From JACJXF01 sp964349045 (GTDB taxonomy: Bacteria > Bacteroidota > Bacteroidia > Bacteroidales > GCA-2748055), in assembly GCA_964349045.1 (NCBI GenBank), contig CAYGFI010000027.1, positions 1 to 37,109 on the forward strand: a DNA stretch of 37,109 nucleotides, given 5' to 3'. The notes under the pieces are model-generated. The model had not been told where the DNA came from, did no database searches, and was given only the letters and a program-made list of their open reading frames with translations. A program made the position numbers and the translations under genes. Positions 6,587 through 14,940 of this stretch are shown here, one piece after another. The first letter of the stretch is position 1, and each line of letters opens with the position of its first letter.

Positions 6587-9478
6587 ATGGACCGCGAAGA
6601 GCAAAAGTGGATCCGGGTGATGGGCGCCAGGGTGCATAATCTGAAAAATATAGATGTTGAAATTCCCCGTAACAAACTAACAGTAATTACCGGTCTGAGT
6701 GGCAGCGGGAAGTCTTCTCTGGCATTTGACACCATTTATGCCGAGGGGCAGCGCCGTTATATCGAGACTTTATCAGCCTATGCACGCCAGTTTATTGGTA
6801 GCATGGAACGACCGGATGTTGATAAAATCACAGGTCTTAGTCCGGTTATTTCCATTGAACAAAAATCAACGAACAAAAATCCAAGATCTACGGTTGGAAC
6901 TATTACTGAAATCTATGATTTCCTTCGTCTGCTTTATGCCCGAGCTTCTGACGCTTTTTCTTATGTCACGGGGGAGAAAATGGTACGATATACCGATGAC
7001 CAGATTCTGAAACTCATTCTTGATCGCTATGAAGGTAAAAAAATCTATATTCTCGCTCCGGTTGTGAGAGGGAGAAAAGGCCATTACAAGGAACTATTCG
7101 AACAAATCCGTAGAAAAGGTTTCATCTCTGCCAGGATTAACGGAGAGATAATGGAATTAAGGCCAAACCTGAAGCTTGATCGCTACAAGGCACACAATAT
7201 AGAGATCCTGATTGATAAGATGGAAGTCAGCGCTTCCGGAGACAAAGCCCTCAGGGATTCCGTAAAAATCGCAATGGAGCAGGGTAAAGGAATTATTATG
7301 CTGCTTGAAAAAGATAACCCTGATGGACGCTATTTCAGCCGAATGTTGATGTGCCCGACATCGGGAATTTCGTACGATGAACCAGCTCCCCATACCTTTT
7401 CGTTCAACTCCCCTCACGGCGCTTGTCCGCACTGCAACGGACTTGGAAACGTGAGTGAAATAGACATAGAAAAGATTATCCCCGATCCGGAATTAAGTAT
7501 CAAAAGGGGAGGTATTTCGGCTTTAGGTACTTATAGGAATTCACTGATTTTCTGGCAGCTCGACTCCCTCCTTACCAAACACGGGCTCAATCTCAGCACT
7601 CCTATGAAAGAAATTCCCGAGGATATTATGGGGATAATCCTTTATGGAAGTGATGAGCCTTTTAAACTACAGAATACTCCATTAGGGAATTCAGCAAATT
7701 ATTTTCTTACCTTCGAGGGAGTTATTGCTTATATCCAGAACCATAACGGGGAAGAAAGCTCCTCTTCGGATCAGAAATGGGCCAACCAGTTTATCAGGAA
7801 GGTGAAATGTCCATCCTGCCTTGGAACCCGGCTAAAAAAAGAGTCCCTTCATTTTAAAATCGATGGACAAAACATTGCATCCCTGGCTCAAATGGATATT
7901 ACAGATTTATCGGGATGGTTCAGGGATATCGAGGCACGGCTATCGGATCGGCAGAATCAAATAGGAAGGGAGATTTTAAAAGAAATCCGCAGCCGGCTGG
8001 GCTTTCTGCTTGATGTTGGTCTTAACTACCTCGCACTTGACCGGCCATCCAGAAGTCTTTCAGGGGGGGAAAGTCAGCGAATCCGTTTAGCAACGCAGAT
8101 CGGATCACAACTGGTTAATGTACTTTACATTCTTGATGAGCCGAGCATCGGGCTTCACCAGAAAGATAACCTGAAACTTATACATTCCCTTCAGCAACTT
8201 CGTGATAACGGGAACTCCATCATTGTGGTAGAACATGACAGGGATATGATTGAATCGGCTGATCATGTTGTGGATATGGGGCCTTTCGCGGGAAGACATG
8301 GAGGAGAGGTTTGTGCAATTGGTACACCTGAAGAATTGATAACTGTTTCGACACTTACAACAGATTATCTCCATCATAAAAAGTTTATACCCATTCCGCA
8401 AATCCGGCGAAAAGGGAATGGAAAAAAACTTGTAATAAAAGGAGCTAACGGAAACAACCTTAAAAATGTGGATGTTGAATTTCCACTTGGAGTTTTTATT
8501 TGTGTCACAGGTGTTTCGGGCAGCGGGAAATCCACTCTTATTAATGAAACGCTTCACCCCATTTTAAGTCAGCACTTTTTCAGATCCAACAAAGAACCTC
8601 TTGAATATAGGCTTCTCAAAGGAATAGAGAACATAGACAAAGTTATCGAAGTAGATCAATCCCCTTTGGGACGCACACCCAGGTCGAATCCGGCAACTTA
8701 TACAGGTGTTTTCGGAGATATCAGAAAAATTTTTGAGCAAACTCCGGAAGCAAAGATCAGAGCTTACGGGGCCGGAAGATTTTCGTTTAACGTTAGCGGT
8801 GGTCGTTGTGAAACATGCAAGGGAGCAGGTATTCAGACGATTGAGATGAATTTCCTGCCGGATGTATATGTAACCTGTAAGGATTGCTCCGGTAAACGCT
8901 ATAACCGTGAAACTCTCGAGGTGAAATATAAGGGTAAAAACATCTCAGAAGTGCTGGATATGACTATAAACCAGTCACTCGAATTTTTTATCCATGTACC
9001 CTCCATTAACCGAAGAATCAAAACTTTGAAGGAAGTTGGCCTGGGTTATATCAAGCTGGGTCAGCCTTCAACCACACTTTCAGGTGGAGAATCACAAAGA
9101 GTAAAACTTGCAGCCGAACTTTCCAAAAAAGATACCGGACAAACCCTTTATATCCTCGACGAACCTACAACGGGATTGCATTTTGAAGATGTAAGGGTGT
9201 TGCTCGAAGTTATAGGAAAACTGGTCGACAAGGGCAATACAGTTATTATGATCGAACATAATATGGATGTAATCAAAACTGCAGATTATGTAATTGATAT
9301 TGGGAAAGAAGGTGGGAATCAAGGAGGAGAAATTATTGCCGTTGGCACACCTGAGGAGGTGGCTGAGAAAAAACAATCCTACACCGGTAGTTTTCTTGCA
9401 AAAGAATTTAAAATGAGTCAAAGCTTCGCGCAATGCTCGAAGGCAAAGGGAAACGCAAATATAAAATCACGGAAATAA
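6587..9478 (+). CDS. uvrA: Excinuclease ABC subunit A
   Basis: A 963-residue ATPase that recognises bulky DNA lesions with UvrB in nucleotide excision repair. It has two ABC modules: Walker A GLSGSGKSS at 36-44 with signature LSGGESQRIRLA near 491, and Walker A GVSGSGKST near 642 with signature LSGGESQRVKLA near 831. The C-terminal zinc site is GGRCETCKGAG paired with TCKDCSGKRY. The first zinc module has CPTSG in place of CPxCG but keeps ACPHC and KCPSC; as far as I recall this is common in Bacteroidetes UvrA. The final 20 or so residues after SFLAKEFK are encoded by the 5' half of a GCGC repeat element, so the tail is probably acquired. Confidence 0.96.
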   Translation: MDREEQKWIRVMGARVHNLKNIDVEIPRNKLTVITGLSGSGKSSLAFDTIYAEGQRRYIETLSAYARQFIGSMERPDVDKITGLSPVISIEQKSTNKNPRSTVGTITEIYDFLRLLYARASDAFSYVTGEKMVRYTDDQILKLILDRYEGKKIYILAPVVRGRKGHYKELFEQIRRKGFISARINGEIMELRPNLKLDRYKAHNIEILIDKMEVSASGDKALRDSVKIAMEQGKGIIMLLEKDNPDGRYFSRMLMCPTSGISYDEPAPHTFSFNSPHGACPHCNGLGNVSEIDIEKIIPDPELSIKRGGISALGTYRNSLIFWQLDSLLTKHGLNLSTPMKEIPEDIMGIILYGSDEPFKLQNTPLGNSANYFLTFEGVIAYIQNHNGEESSSSDQKWANQFIRKVKCPSCLGTRLKKESLHFKIDGQNIASLAQMDITDLSGWFRDIEARLSDRQNQIGREILKEIRSRLGFLLDVGLNYLALDRPSRSLSGGESQRIRLATQIGSQLVNVLYILDEPSIGLHQKDNLKLIHSLQQLRDNGNSIIVVEHDRDMIESADHVVDMGPFAGRHGGEVCAIGTPEELITVSTLTTDYLHHKKFIPIPQIRRKGNGKKLVIKGANGNNLKNVDVEFPLGVFICVTGVSGSGKSTLINETLHPILSQHFFRSNKEPLEYRLLKGIENIDKVIEVDQSPLGRTPRSNPATYTGVFGDIRKIFEQTPEAKIRAYGAGRFSFNVSGGRCETCKGAGIQTIEMNFLPDVYVTCKDCSGKRYNRETLEVKYKGKNISEVLDMTINQSLEFFIHVPSINRRIKTLKEVGLGYIKLGQPSTTLSGGESQRVKLAAELSKKDTGQTLYILDEPTTGLHFEDVRVLLEVIGKLVDKGNTVIMIEHNMDVIKTADYVIDIGKEGGNQGGEIIAVGTPEEVAEKKQSYTGSFLAKEFKMSQSFAQCSKAKGNANIKSRK

Positions 9479-9508
9479 TTGCGCCCTGGCGCCTTTGCGC
9501 TTAATTTT
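9418..9508 (+). repeat. GCGC-rich intergenic element, copy 2 (overlaps uvrA 3' end)
   Basis: Key blocks are GGGAAACGCAAATAT, CACGGAAATAATTGCGCCC and GCGCCTTTGCGCTTAATTTT. It aligns with copy 3 (13787-13858) over about 57 bp. Its left half lies inside the uvrA reading frame and encodes the last residues, including AKGNANIKSRK. The right half precedes the LOG-family gene, ending about 50 nt before that start. Confidence 0.75.
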
Positions 9509-9556
9509 TTGTTATTTTACTTTCAAAACTCAAACTCAAACTCAAAACCGAATCAT

Positions 9557-10270
9557 ATGTTATCATCAAACGAAGAAAAAATATTAAGAGCCTTTAAGCA
9601 GAAAGACTGGAACGAAATAAAATCATCTGATTCCTGGCAGATTTTTAAAATTATGGCCGAATTTGTTGAAGGTTTTGAAAAGCTTGGCTCGATTGGTCCA
9701 TGCGTTTCGATATTTGGCTCCGCCCGCACAACTCCGGATTCTGACTATTTTAAATTAGCTGAAAATATAGCTTTCCTACTTACACAACATGGCTATGGAG
9801 TTATTACCGGGGGAGGACCCGGGATTATGGAAGCCGGCAACCTTGGTGCAAAAAGAGGAAAAGGACGAAGTGTAGGAGTAAACATTGATCTGCCTTTTGA
9901 ACAATCTCCAAATCTTTTCATTGATTCGGATAAACTCCTGAGCTTTAAGCATTTTTTTGTCAGAAAAGTAATGTTTATGAAATATGCACAGGGATTTATT
10001 GTATTGCCGGGTGGTTTTGGAACATTTGATGAGCTTTTCGAAGCAATGACACTTATCCAGACTGGCAAGATTGGAAGATTTCCAATCGTTCTGGTTGGAG
10101 AAAAATACTGGGGCGGACTGGTGGAATGGATCAGAGAAGTAATGCTGAAGCAGGAAGGGAATATTAACCCGGATGACATGGATCTTTTCACACTTGTCGA
10201 TAAAGCCGAAGAAGCTGTTGAGGTCATCGACAAATTCTATAGTAAGTACCTGTTGAGTCCTAATTTCTAG
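9557..10270 (+). CDS. LOG-family (TIGR00730) Rossmann-fold nucleotide hydrolase
   Basis: A 237-residue cytosolic protein of the lysine-decarboxylase-like/LOG family. Studied members hydrolyse nucleoside monophosphates (cytokinin riboside 5'-monophosphate phosphoribohydrolase activity) to base and ribose-5-phosphate. The hallmark motifs are present: GGGPGIMEA at 85-93 and PGGFGTFDE at 151-159, preceded by the first Rossmann strand VSIFGSARTTP near 50-60. I chose ATG 9557; upstream codons in frame up to 9479 lack an ATG before it and come from the GCGC repeat element. It may be co-transcribed with uvrA. The substrate cannot be assigned from sequence. Confidence 0.88.
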   Translation: MLSSNEEKILRAFKQKDWNEIKSSDSWQIFKIMAEFVEGFEKLGSIGPCVSIFGSARTTPDSDYFKLAENIAFLLTQHGYGVITGGGPGIMEAGNLGAKRGKGRSVGVNIDLPFEQSPNLFIDSDKLLSFKHFFVRKVMFMKYAQGFIVLPGGFGTFDELFEAMTLIQTGKIGRFPIVLVGEKYWGGLVEWIREVMLKQEGNINPDDMDLFTLVDKAEEAVEVIDKFYSKYLLSPNF

Positions 10271-10371
10271 GATTGTTGATAAGCACTGCGTATTGTTAAT
10301 ATCTTCAGGGAAGAAGCTGTTTTTTTATCCTTAAAAGCTTCTTACTTTGCGCACAAATTATTGATAATCTT

Positions 10372-11733
10372 ATGATTAGAATAGTCGTTGTACTTATTAA
10401 TTTTGTGGGAATCATTTTCTTCACATGGATATTGGATCAGGAAATCACAGTATACATGGAAGTCCCAACGGAAGTTAATGCAGGACAAGACTTTGAGGTA
10501 AAACTTACTATTAATAAGGGCGATATCACCAGTTTTTCCCGTTTTCAACAGGATCTTCCCTATGGTTTAACGGCCGTGCGTCAAAGTAATCCGAATGCTG
10601 ATTTCACTTTCGAAGGCCAAAGGGTGAGAGTTATCTGGCTCAAACTTCCCTCAGATCCTACGATTGAAGTGGTTTATAATATTCATGTTCACCAGCGGTT
10701 AAAAGGTAGTTTTAACCTTCAGGGAGAGTTTTCTTTTATCGAGGGAAACGAAAGAAGGACATTAACCGTTGCTTCTGCTCAGGAAATAAAGATTATTCCT
10801 GATTCTGCACTTGCGGAAAATAAGCTGGTTGATATTAAGGATTTCGAAAAAATTATTCAACCCCAATTGCAGGCTCAAACTGACGCGGCAAATCTGCAGG
10901 TATTGCGAAAACCTCCAATCCAGGTTAATCCCCGTGAAATAACAGTCGAGATGCAGATTATCAAGGGCAATCTTGATAAATTTTCAAAGATCGAAGAATT
11001 TGTTCCTCAAGGATTTGTAGCCATTGAAGGTAATTCTGCAGGTGGAATTTTTAGTTTCACTGATAACATGGTGAAAATATTATGGATGAATCTGCCCAAA
11101 GAGCCTGTATTCACTATTTCATATAAGCTGGTTCCTTTGTCTGGAAAATCAGTGAGTGATCTTAAAATATCAGGGACTTTCTCTTTTATTCACGACAATC
11201 AGACGAAAAGTGTTGAAATAATTGAAAAAAATTATGATCTTGCCGTTACAAATAGCGGGAATGTTGGTTCGAAACAAAGTAACAAGGAGGATTCAATCAC
11301 TAATGGATCTCAGGCAGGGAATGATAATGCCCTGATTAGTAAAAATACTGATCCGGTAAAAAGCGAACCTGTTGCTAAGCTGCAGCCTGTTAAGCAAACG
11401 GCCAAAACTCTTACGGGCGATGAGTTTTATACCTTACAACCGGAAAATGGAGTTTATTATCGTGTGCAGCTTGCCGCGGGGCATGCACCGGTCCAAATTG
11501 ACAGGTATTTTGGTAAACTTAGCCTTGACAAAGAGGTGAAGCTTGAGTTTCATGAGGGATGGAGGAAATACACGGTAGGTTCATTCTATATTTACAAGGA
11601 TGCTCGCGATTACCGTGTGATGGTCTGGGATAAAACTCCTGTTAAAGATGCGTTTGTTTCTGCCTATAATAATGGAAAAAGGATCACTGTTCAGGAGGCT
11701 CTTATGATTACTAACCATCAGTGGTACCGATAA
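10372..11733 (+). CDS. Envelope protein with duplicated domain and SPOR-like C-terminus
   Basis: A 453-residue protein I do not recognise as a named family. Residues 1-20 form a hydrophobic signal or anchor. Two homologous modules follow, about 22-143 and 187-300. Each begins EITV.M, then has KGD/N..KFS..(D/E), P.G..A, F.F....V.ILW..LP..P.....Y and ends G.FSFI..N. A Ser/Asn/Lys-rich linker (about 305-350) leads to a C-terminal SPOR-like domain (YYRVQLAAGHAPVQIDRYFG to HEGWRKYTVGSFYIYKDARD), which in SPOR families binds denuded peptidoglycan. A near-consensus -7 box (TTACTTTG, 10342-10349) lies upstream. The following outer-membrane-type gene starts 32 nt after its stop, so the two probably form an operon. 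Confidence 0.75.
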   Translation: MIRIVVVLINFVGIIFFTWILDQEITVYMEVPTEVNAGQDFEVKLTINKGDITSFSRFQQDLPYGLTAVRQSNPNADFTFEGQRVRVIWLKLPSDPTIEVVYNIHVHQRLKGSFNLQGEFSFIEGNERRTLTVASAQEIKIIPDSALAENKLVDIKDFEKIIQPQLQAQTDAANLQVLRKPPIQVNPREITVEMQIIKGNLDKFSKIEEFVPQGFVAIEGNSAGGIFSFTDNMVKILWMNLPKEPVFTISYKLVPLSGKSVSDLKISGTFSFIHDNQTKSVEIIEKNYDLAVTNSGNVGSKQSNKEDSITNGSQAGNDNALISKNTDPVKSEPVAKLQPVKQTAKTLTGDEFYTLQPENGVYYRVQLAAGHAPVQIDRYFGKLSLDKEVKLEFHEGWRKYTVGSFYIYKDARDYRVMVWDKTPVKDAFVSAYNNGKRITVQEALMITNHQWYR

Positions 11734-11765
11734 TCCAGTTTCCCGCCCGTAGTAATAGCTTAGGG

Positions 11766-13073
11766 ATGAACGGAATCAAAAAGTGCTTTTTCTCACTCGC
11801 TTTAATAACCATACCTTTGGTGGTTATAGCTCAGGAAGATATTATCGACGATATCCTGAACGAAGAAGTCATGATTGACAATCCTATATACAAGCCCGTA
11901 ATTTCAGTCGGATCAGGGGTTTTTAATTTCTATGGGGATGTGAAAAATAATTTTATTAACCCGGTTATCGGCGACTTTGCCTATAAAGTCAATATATCTA
12001 CATTTGTCGATCCTAAGAGATTTTATAAGGCGAATTTCTTTTTTATTTATGGGCAACTATCTGCTGATCAGCGTTCTATGACCGACCTGGATCAAAATCT
12101 GAATTTTCAGACCGACATTGTTGACTTCGGAGTGAACCTGGAATACAACTTTGATCATATTTTCAAAAAGCGAAAAACTTTACGTCCCTTTATATCCCTC
12201 GGAATTGAAAATATACAGTTTACTCCGAAAGGGGATTTGATGATCGGGAAAATCCCCGAGCTTAAATATCAATACAGTATGGATGGCACAATCAGGGATA
12301 ATAATGGCAATATTATTCATCGCGATTATGATTTTGAAACTGATCTGCGACGGTCTAACACCGAAAAATATAGTCAGAACACATTTTCTATTCCCATCGA
12401 TGCAGGTCTCGATTTCAAAATTTCCGACAGAGTAACTTGTAGACTCGGTACATCACTCCATCTGACCAGTACCGATTTTTTGGATAATGTAAAAGGATCT
12501 GATAATAATGACATTTTCACTTTCAGTTATTTCTCCCTGCAATTCGACCTTTTCTCCCAGCCTAAAACCATGATCATTGAGAAAATGTTTGCCGAACTTG
12601 AGATCGACGATGTTATGTTCGATGATGAAGATGGTGATTTCGTTATGGATCCTGTCGATGATTGTCCCGGAACGCCCTACGGTATTGTGGTTGATACCCT
12701 GGGATGCCCACTTGACGGGGATATGGATGGAATCCCCGATTATCTTGATCTTGAACCCAACAGCGCTCCCGGAGTATGGGTCGATGCAGATGGCAGAACC
12801 ATTTCTGAAGATGCACACCTGGAAAAGATTCTTGGAAGAACAGAAGCCATGAACAGGTCAGATGTAAGGGCTTATTTTGATACTATCGGTAAAGGTTATG
12901 TTAGAAAGGTAGTTACTGTAATACCCGATAAATACAAAAAAGTAGATACCAATAAAGACGGCTATATTTCCTTCGAGGAGCTATTGAAGGCTATCGATAA
13001 TTATTTCGATTTCAAGCTCGACTTTAAGGTAGAGGATATTTATGAGTTGAATAATTTCTTTTTTGAACAGTGA
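11766..13073 (+). CDS. Outer-membrane beta-barrel-like protein with calcium-binding motifs
   Basis: A predicted secreted protein of 435 residues. The start at 11766 gives a clear signal peptide (MNGIKKCFFSLALITIPLVV then IAQ); the longer in-frame form from 11721 would bury it. The N-terminal 270 residues have alternating amphipathic strands and aromatic ends as in outer-membrane barrels (VGSGVFNFYGDVKNNFINP, LRPFISLGIENIQF, VTCRLGTSLHLTST). They are followed by thrombospondin type-3-like acidic repeats (DDEDGDFVMDPVDDCPGTP near 286, DGDMDGIPDYLDLEPN near 317) and a canonical EF-hand DTNKDGYISFEELL near 395-408. Function is unknown. The layout resembles OmpA-like proteins whose OmpA domain has been replaced. 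It is probably co-transcribed with the upstream SPOR-like gene. Confidence 0.75.
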   Translation: MNGIKKCFFSLALITIPLVVIAQEDIIDDILNEEVMIDNPIYKPVISVGSGVFNFYGDVKNNFINPVIGDFAYKVNISTFVDPKRFYKANFFFIYGQLSADQRSMTDLDQNLNFQTDIVDFGVNLEYNFDHIFKKRKTLRPFISLGIENIQFTPKGDLMIGKIPELKYQYSMDGTIRDNNGNIIHRDYDFETDLRRSNTEKYSQNTFSIPIDAGLDFKISDRVTCRLGTSLHLTSTDFLDNVKGSDNNDIFTFSYFSLQFDLFSQPKTMIIEKMFAELEIDDVMFDDEDGDFVMDPVDDCPGTPYGIVVDTLGCPLDGDMDGIPDYLDLEPNSAPGVWVDADGRTISEDAHLEKILGRTEAMNRSDVRAYFDTIGKGYVRKVVTVIPDKYKKVDTNKDGYISFEELLKAIDNYFDFKLDFKVEDIYELNNFFFEQ

Positions 13074-13077
13074 AATT

Positions 13078-13133
13078 AATTTGAAGATTTACCAATTTGA
13101 AAATTTGAAAATGAAGCAATTGGATAATTTGAG
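13078..13133 (+). repeat. Octamer array (AATTTGAA) after the outer-membrane protein gene
   Basis: Seven contiguous 8-bp units in perfect phase: AATTTGAA, GATTTACC, AATTTGAA, AATTTGAA, AATGAAGC, AATTGGAT, AATTTGAG. The array starts 5 bp after the stop codon and reads in the direction of transcription. The convergent smpB gene has a matching inverse array at 13211-13258. Confidence 0.85.
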
Positions 13134-13210
13134 TTAACGAAAGAATCTGAAAATTGAAGTTTTAAGAACTGTTCATCGTATACTTATTCTAAACTTAGAT
13201 TCCCCTTTTC

Positions 13211-13258
13211 AAATTGTCACATTGTCACATTATCACATTATCAAATTTTCAAATTATC
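13211..13258 (-). repeat. Octamer array abutting the smpB stop codon
   Basis: Six exact-phase 8-bp units on the plus strand: AAATTGTC, ACATTGTC, ACATTATC, ACATTATC, AAATTTTC, AAATTATC. The last base is immediately next to the smpB stop codon (13259-13261). Read on the minus strand these are GATAATTT/GACAATGT units running away from smpB, the mirror image of the array at 13078-13133. Confidence 0.88.
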
Positions 13259-13708
13259 TTATTTGATTTTCCCCAACCTCTCCATCGACCTCTTGGTATC
13301 CTTAAGCTTTATTGTTTCCCGTTTATCGTATTCCTTTTTCCCTTTCGCCAGGGCGATATCAAGTTTCACAAGACCTTTTTCATTGATAAAGAGGCCGAGG
13401 GTTACAATGGTAAGCCCGGTTTCCTTTACTTTGCGATGAAGTTTTTTAAGTTCTACCCGGTTTAGCAGAAGTTTCCTTTCACGTCCGGGTACATGATTGT
13501 TATAACTGGCCCATGCATATTCCGCAATCTGCAGACCCTTAACATATAGTTCATTTCCATCGAAAAAACAATAGGATTCCACCAGACTTACTTTTCCCAT
13601 CCTTATCGATTTGACTTCAGTACCCTGGAGTTTTATGCCTGCAGTGTATTTGTCGATTATTTCGTAATCGTGATATGCTTTTTTATTCCGGATGTTTATT
13701 TTCTGCAT
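13259..13708 (-). CDS. smpB: SsrA-binding protein SmpB
   Basis: A 149-residue tmRNA-binding protein needed for trans-translation, the rescue of stalled ribosomes. It begins with the family pattern NIRNKKAYHDYEIIDKYTAG, then IKLQGTEVKSIRMGKVSL, NELYVKGLQIAEY and RKLLLNRVELKKL. It ends with the basic tail GKKEYDKRETIKLKDTKRSM (about 122-141), which inserts into the decoding centre. Length is normal. Transcription is divergent from miaA, and a good TTTG-N19-TACCTTTG promoter (13732-13762) lies 23 bp upstream of the start. Confidence 0.96.
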   Translation of the reverse strand: MQKINIRNKKAYHDYEIIDKYTAGIKLQGTEVKSIRMGKVSLVESYCFFDGNELYVKGLQIAEYAWASYNNHVPGRERKLLLNRVELKKLHRKVKETGLTIVTLGLFINEKGLVKLDIALAKGKKEYDKRETIKLKDTKRSMERLGKIK

Positions 13709-13731
13709 TCCTGCTGACTAATTTAGTGCAT

Positions 13732-13762
13732 CAAAGGTACTAAACTCAGCGGGTACTCCAAA
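13732..13762 (-). promoter_or_regulatory. Complete Bacteroidetes promoter for smpB
   Basis: On the minus strand a TTTG (-33; 13759-13762) is followed after exactly 19 bp by TACCTTTG (-7; 13732-13739). This is the best match in the window to the Bacteroidetes TTTG-N19-21-TAnnTTTG consensus. The smpB start codon lies 23 nt downstream of the -7 box. Confidence 0.7.
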
Positions 13763-13768
13763 ATTTAA

Positions 13769-13776
13769 TACTTTTG
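13769..13776 (+). promoter_or_regulatory. Plus-strand -7 box upstream of the GCGC element before miaA
   Basis: TACTTTTG matches TAnnTTTG on the plus strand. It would start a transcript running through the third GCGC element into miaA, with a leader of about 140 nt. A closer -7 box occurs at 13895-13902, so this one may be secondary. Confidence 0.4.
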
Positions 13777-13786
13777 GTGCTAAGAC

Positions 13787-13858
13787 TCAAAAGCGCATGA
13801 GAAAACGCAATTATTTTATTGCGGAAACTTTGCGCCCACGCACCTTTACGCTTAATTA
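13787..13858 (+). repeat. GCGC-rich intergenic element, copy 3 (before miaA)
   Basis: Key blocks are AAAAGCGC, GAAAACGCAATTATTTTATT, GCGGAAACTTTGCGCCC, GCACCTTTACGCTTAATT. It ends 62 nt before the chosen miaA start and shares layout and strand with copies at 6490-6552 and 9418-9508. Short inverted blocks within it (AACGCAAT and ATTGCGG) suggest that a hairpin could form. Confidence 0.75.
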
Positions 13859-13894
13859 TTCATTAAATTTTTCCGGAAATCACAATAAATGCAA

Positions 13895-13902
13895 TAATTT
13901 TG
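13895..13902 (+). promoter_or_regulatory. Proximal -7 box for miaA
   Basis: TAATTTTG matches TAnnTTTG, 18 nt ahead of ATG 13920. This implies a short leader and supports 13920 over the in-frame ATG at 13797 as the miaA start. Confidence 0.5.
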
Positions 13903-13919
13903 AACCAAATAAATTCCAT

Positions 13920-14849
13920 ATGCTCATCCCCGGTAAGATAAATCTCATTTGCATCCTTGGTCCGACAGCATCCGGTAAAACTCCGTTTGCTGCCCATCTT
14001 GCGTTTCTTCTCGGGGGAGAGATTATCAGCGCCGATTCAAGACAGGTTTACCGCGGGATGGATATCGGTACAGGCAAGGATTTGCATGATTACCAGATGG
14101 GAGAAAAGTGTGTGCCATATCATCTCATTGATATTGCCGATGCAGGGGAAGAATATAATGTTTACCAGTATCAGAAAGATTTTTACCGGGTTTTTAATGA
14201 GATTCAAAACAGGGGGAAGATACCTATACTTAGTGGGGGTTCGGGTCTGTATATTCAGGCAGTAATTGATGCGTACCGGTTAGTGCAGGTTCCGGTGAAT
14301 GATGAATTACGGCATTTCTTAGAACCACAAAGCATTGAGGCTCTAACCAAACGCCTTAAATCCTACAAGAATCCTCATAATAAAACCGACCTTGTCATCC
14401 GAAAGCGCTTAATCCGTGCCATAGAAATCGAAGAATATTTACAGGCTCATCCTTCATCCCCCGAAAATATTCCGGAGATTCACCCGGTTATTTTTGGTCT
14501 GGATGTTGATCGCGTGAAACTCAGGGATAAGATTACCATTCGTCTGAAGGAAAGACTTGAACATGGTATGATTGATGAAGTAAAAAAGCTGCTTGCCTCT
14601 GGAATTAGTTTGGAAAAACTTGAGTTTTACGGACTTGAGTATAAGTATCTCAGTCGTTATCTGGCCGGAAAAATTACCTATGAGGAAATGTTCCGTTTAC
14701 TGAATACAGCCATTCATCAGTTTGCCAAGCGCCAGATGACCTGGTTCCGGAAGATGGAGAGGGAAGGCACACGGATTCACTGGATTGATGCGAGAATTCC
14801 TTTGGAGGAAAAACTTTCTTTTGTGAAGGGGATTGTAAATGAATTATGA
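13920..14849 (+). CDS. miaA: tRNA dimethylallyltransferase
   Basis: A 309-residue enzyme that transfers a dimethylallyl group to N6 of A37 in tRNAs reading UNN codons. The P-loop GPTASGKT is near residues 14-21, then the family motif SADSRQVYRGMDIGTGKD and the substrate-binding GGSGLYIQAV. The basic segment RKRLIRAIEI and the C-terminal HQFAKRQMTWFR (tRNA contact) are intact. I chose ATG 13920; starting at 13797 would add 41 residues encoded by the GCGC repeat element and would place the -7 box inside the gene. The tail at 14850-14940 holds a single GTGCCTAAA 9-mer. Confidence 0.94.
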   Translation: MLIPGKINLICILGPTASGKTPFAAHLAFLLGGEIISADSRQVYRGMDIGTGKDLHDYQMGEKCVPYHLIDIADAGEEYNVYQYQKDFYRVFNEIQNRGKIPILSGGSGLYIQAVIDAYRLVQVPVNDELRHFLEPQSIEALTKRLKSYKNPHNKTDLVIRKRLIRAIEIEEYLQAHPSSPENIPEIHPVIFGLDVDRVKLRDKITIRLKERLEHGMIDEVKKLLASGISLEKLEFYGLEYKYLSRYLAGKITYEEMFRLLNTAIHQFAKRQMTWFRKMEREGTRIHWIDARIPLEEKLSFVKGIVNEL

Positions 14850-14940
14850 ATTATGGTTACCCTGAACTCTATTGATTAAAGTTAGGAGTGCCTAAAGTTA
14901 TTATTTTTCGCACGAAATAAATTTCAGGAGCTTTATAAAC

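Noticed and set aside
9479..9556. Extended start of the LOG-family protein
   Set aside because: It begins with TTG straight after the uvrA stop and is encoded by the GCGC repeat; the family homology begins at ATG 9557.
13797..13919. Extended N-terminus of MiaA
   Set aside because: The 41 residues come from the GCGC element and the region contains the proximal -7 box; MiaA homology begins near ATG 13920.
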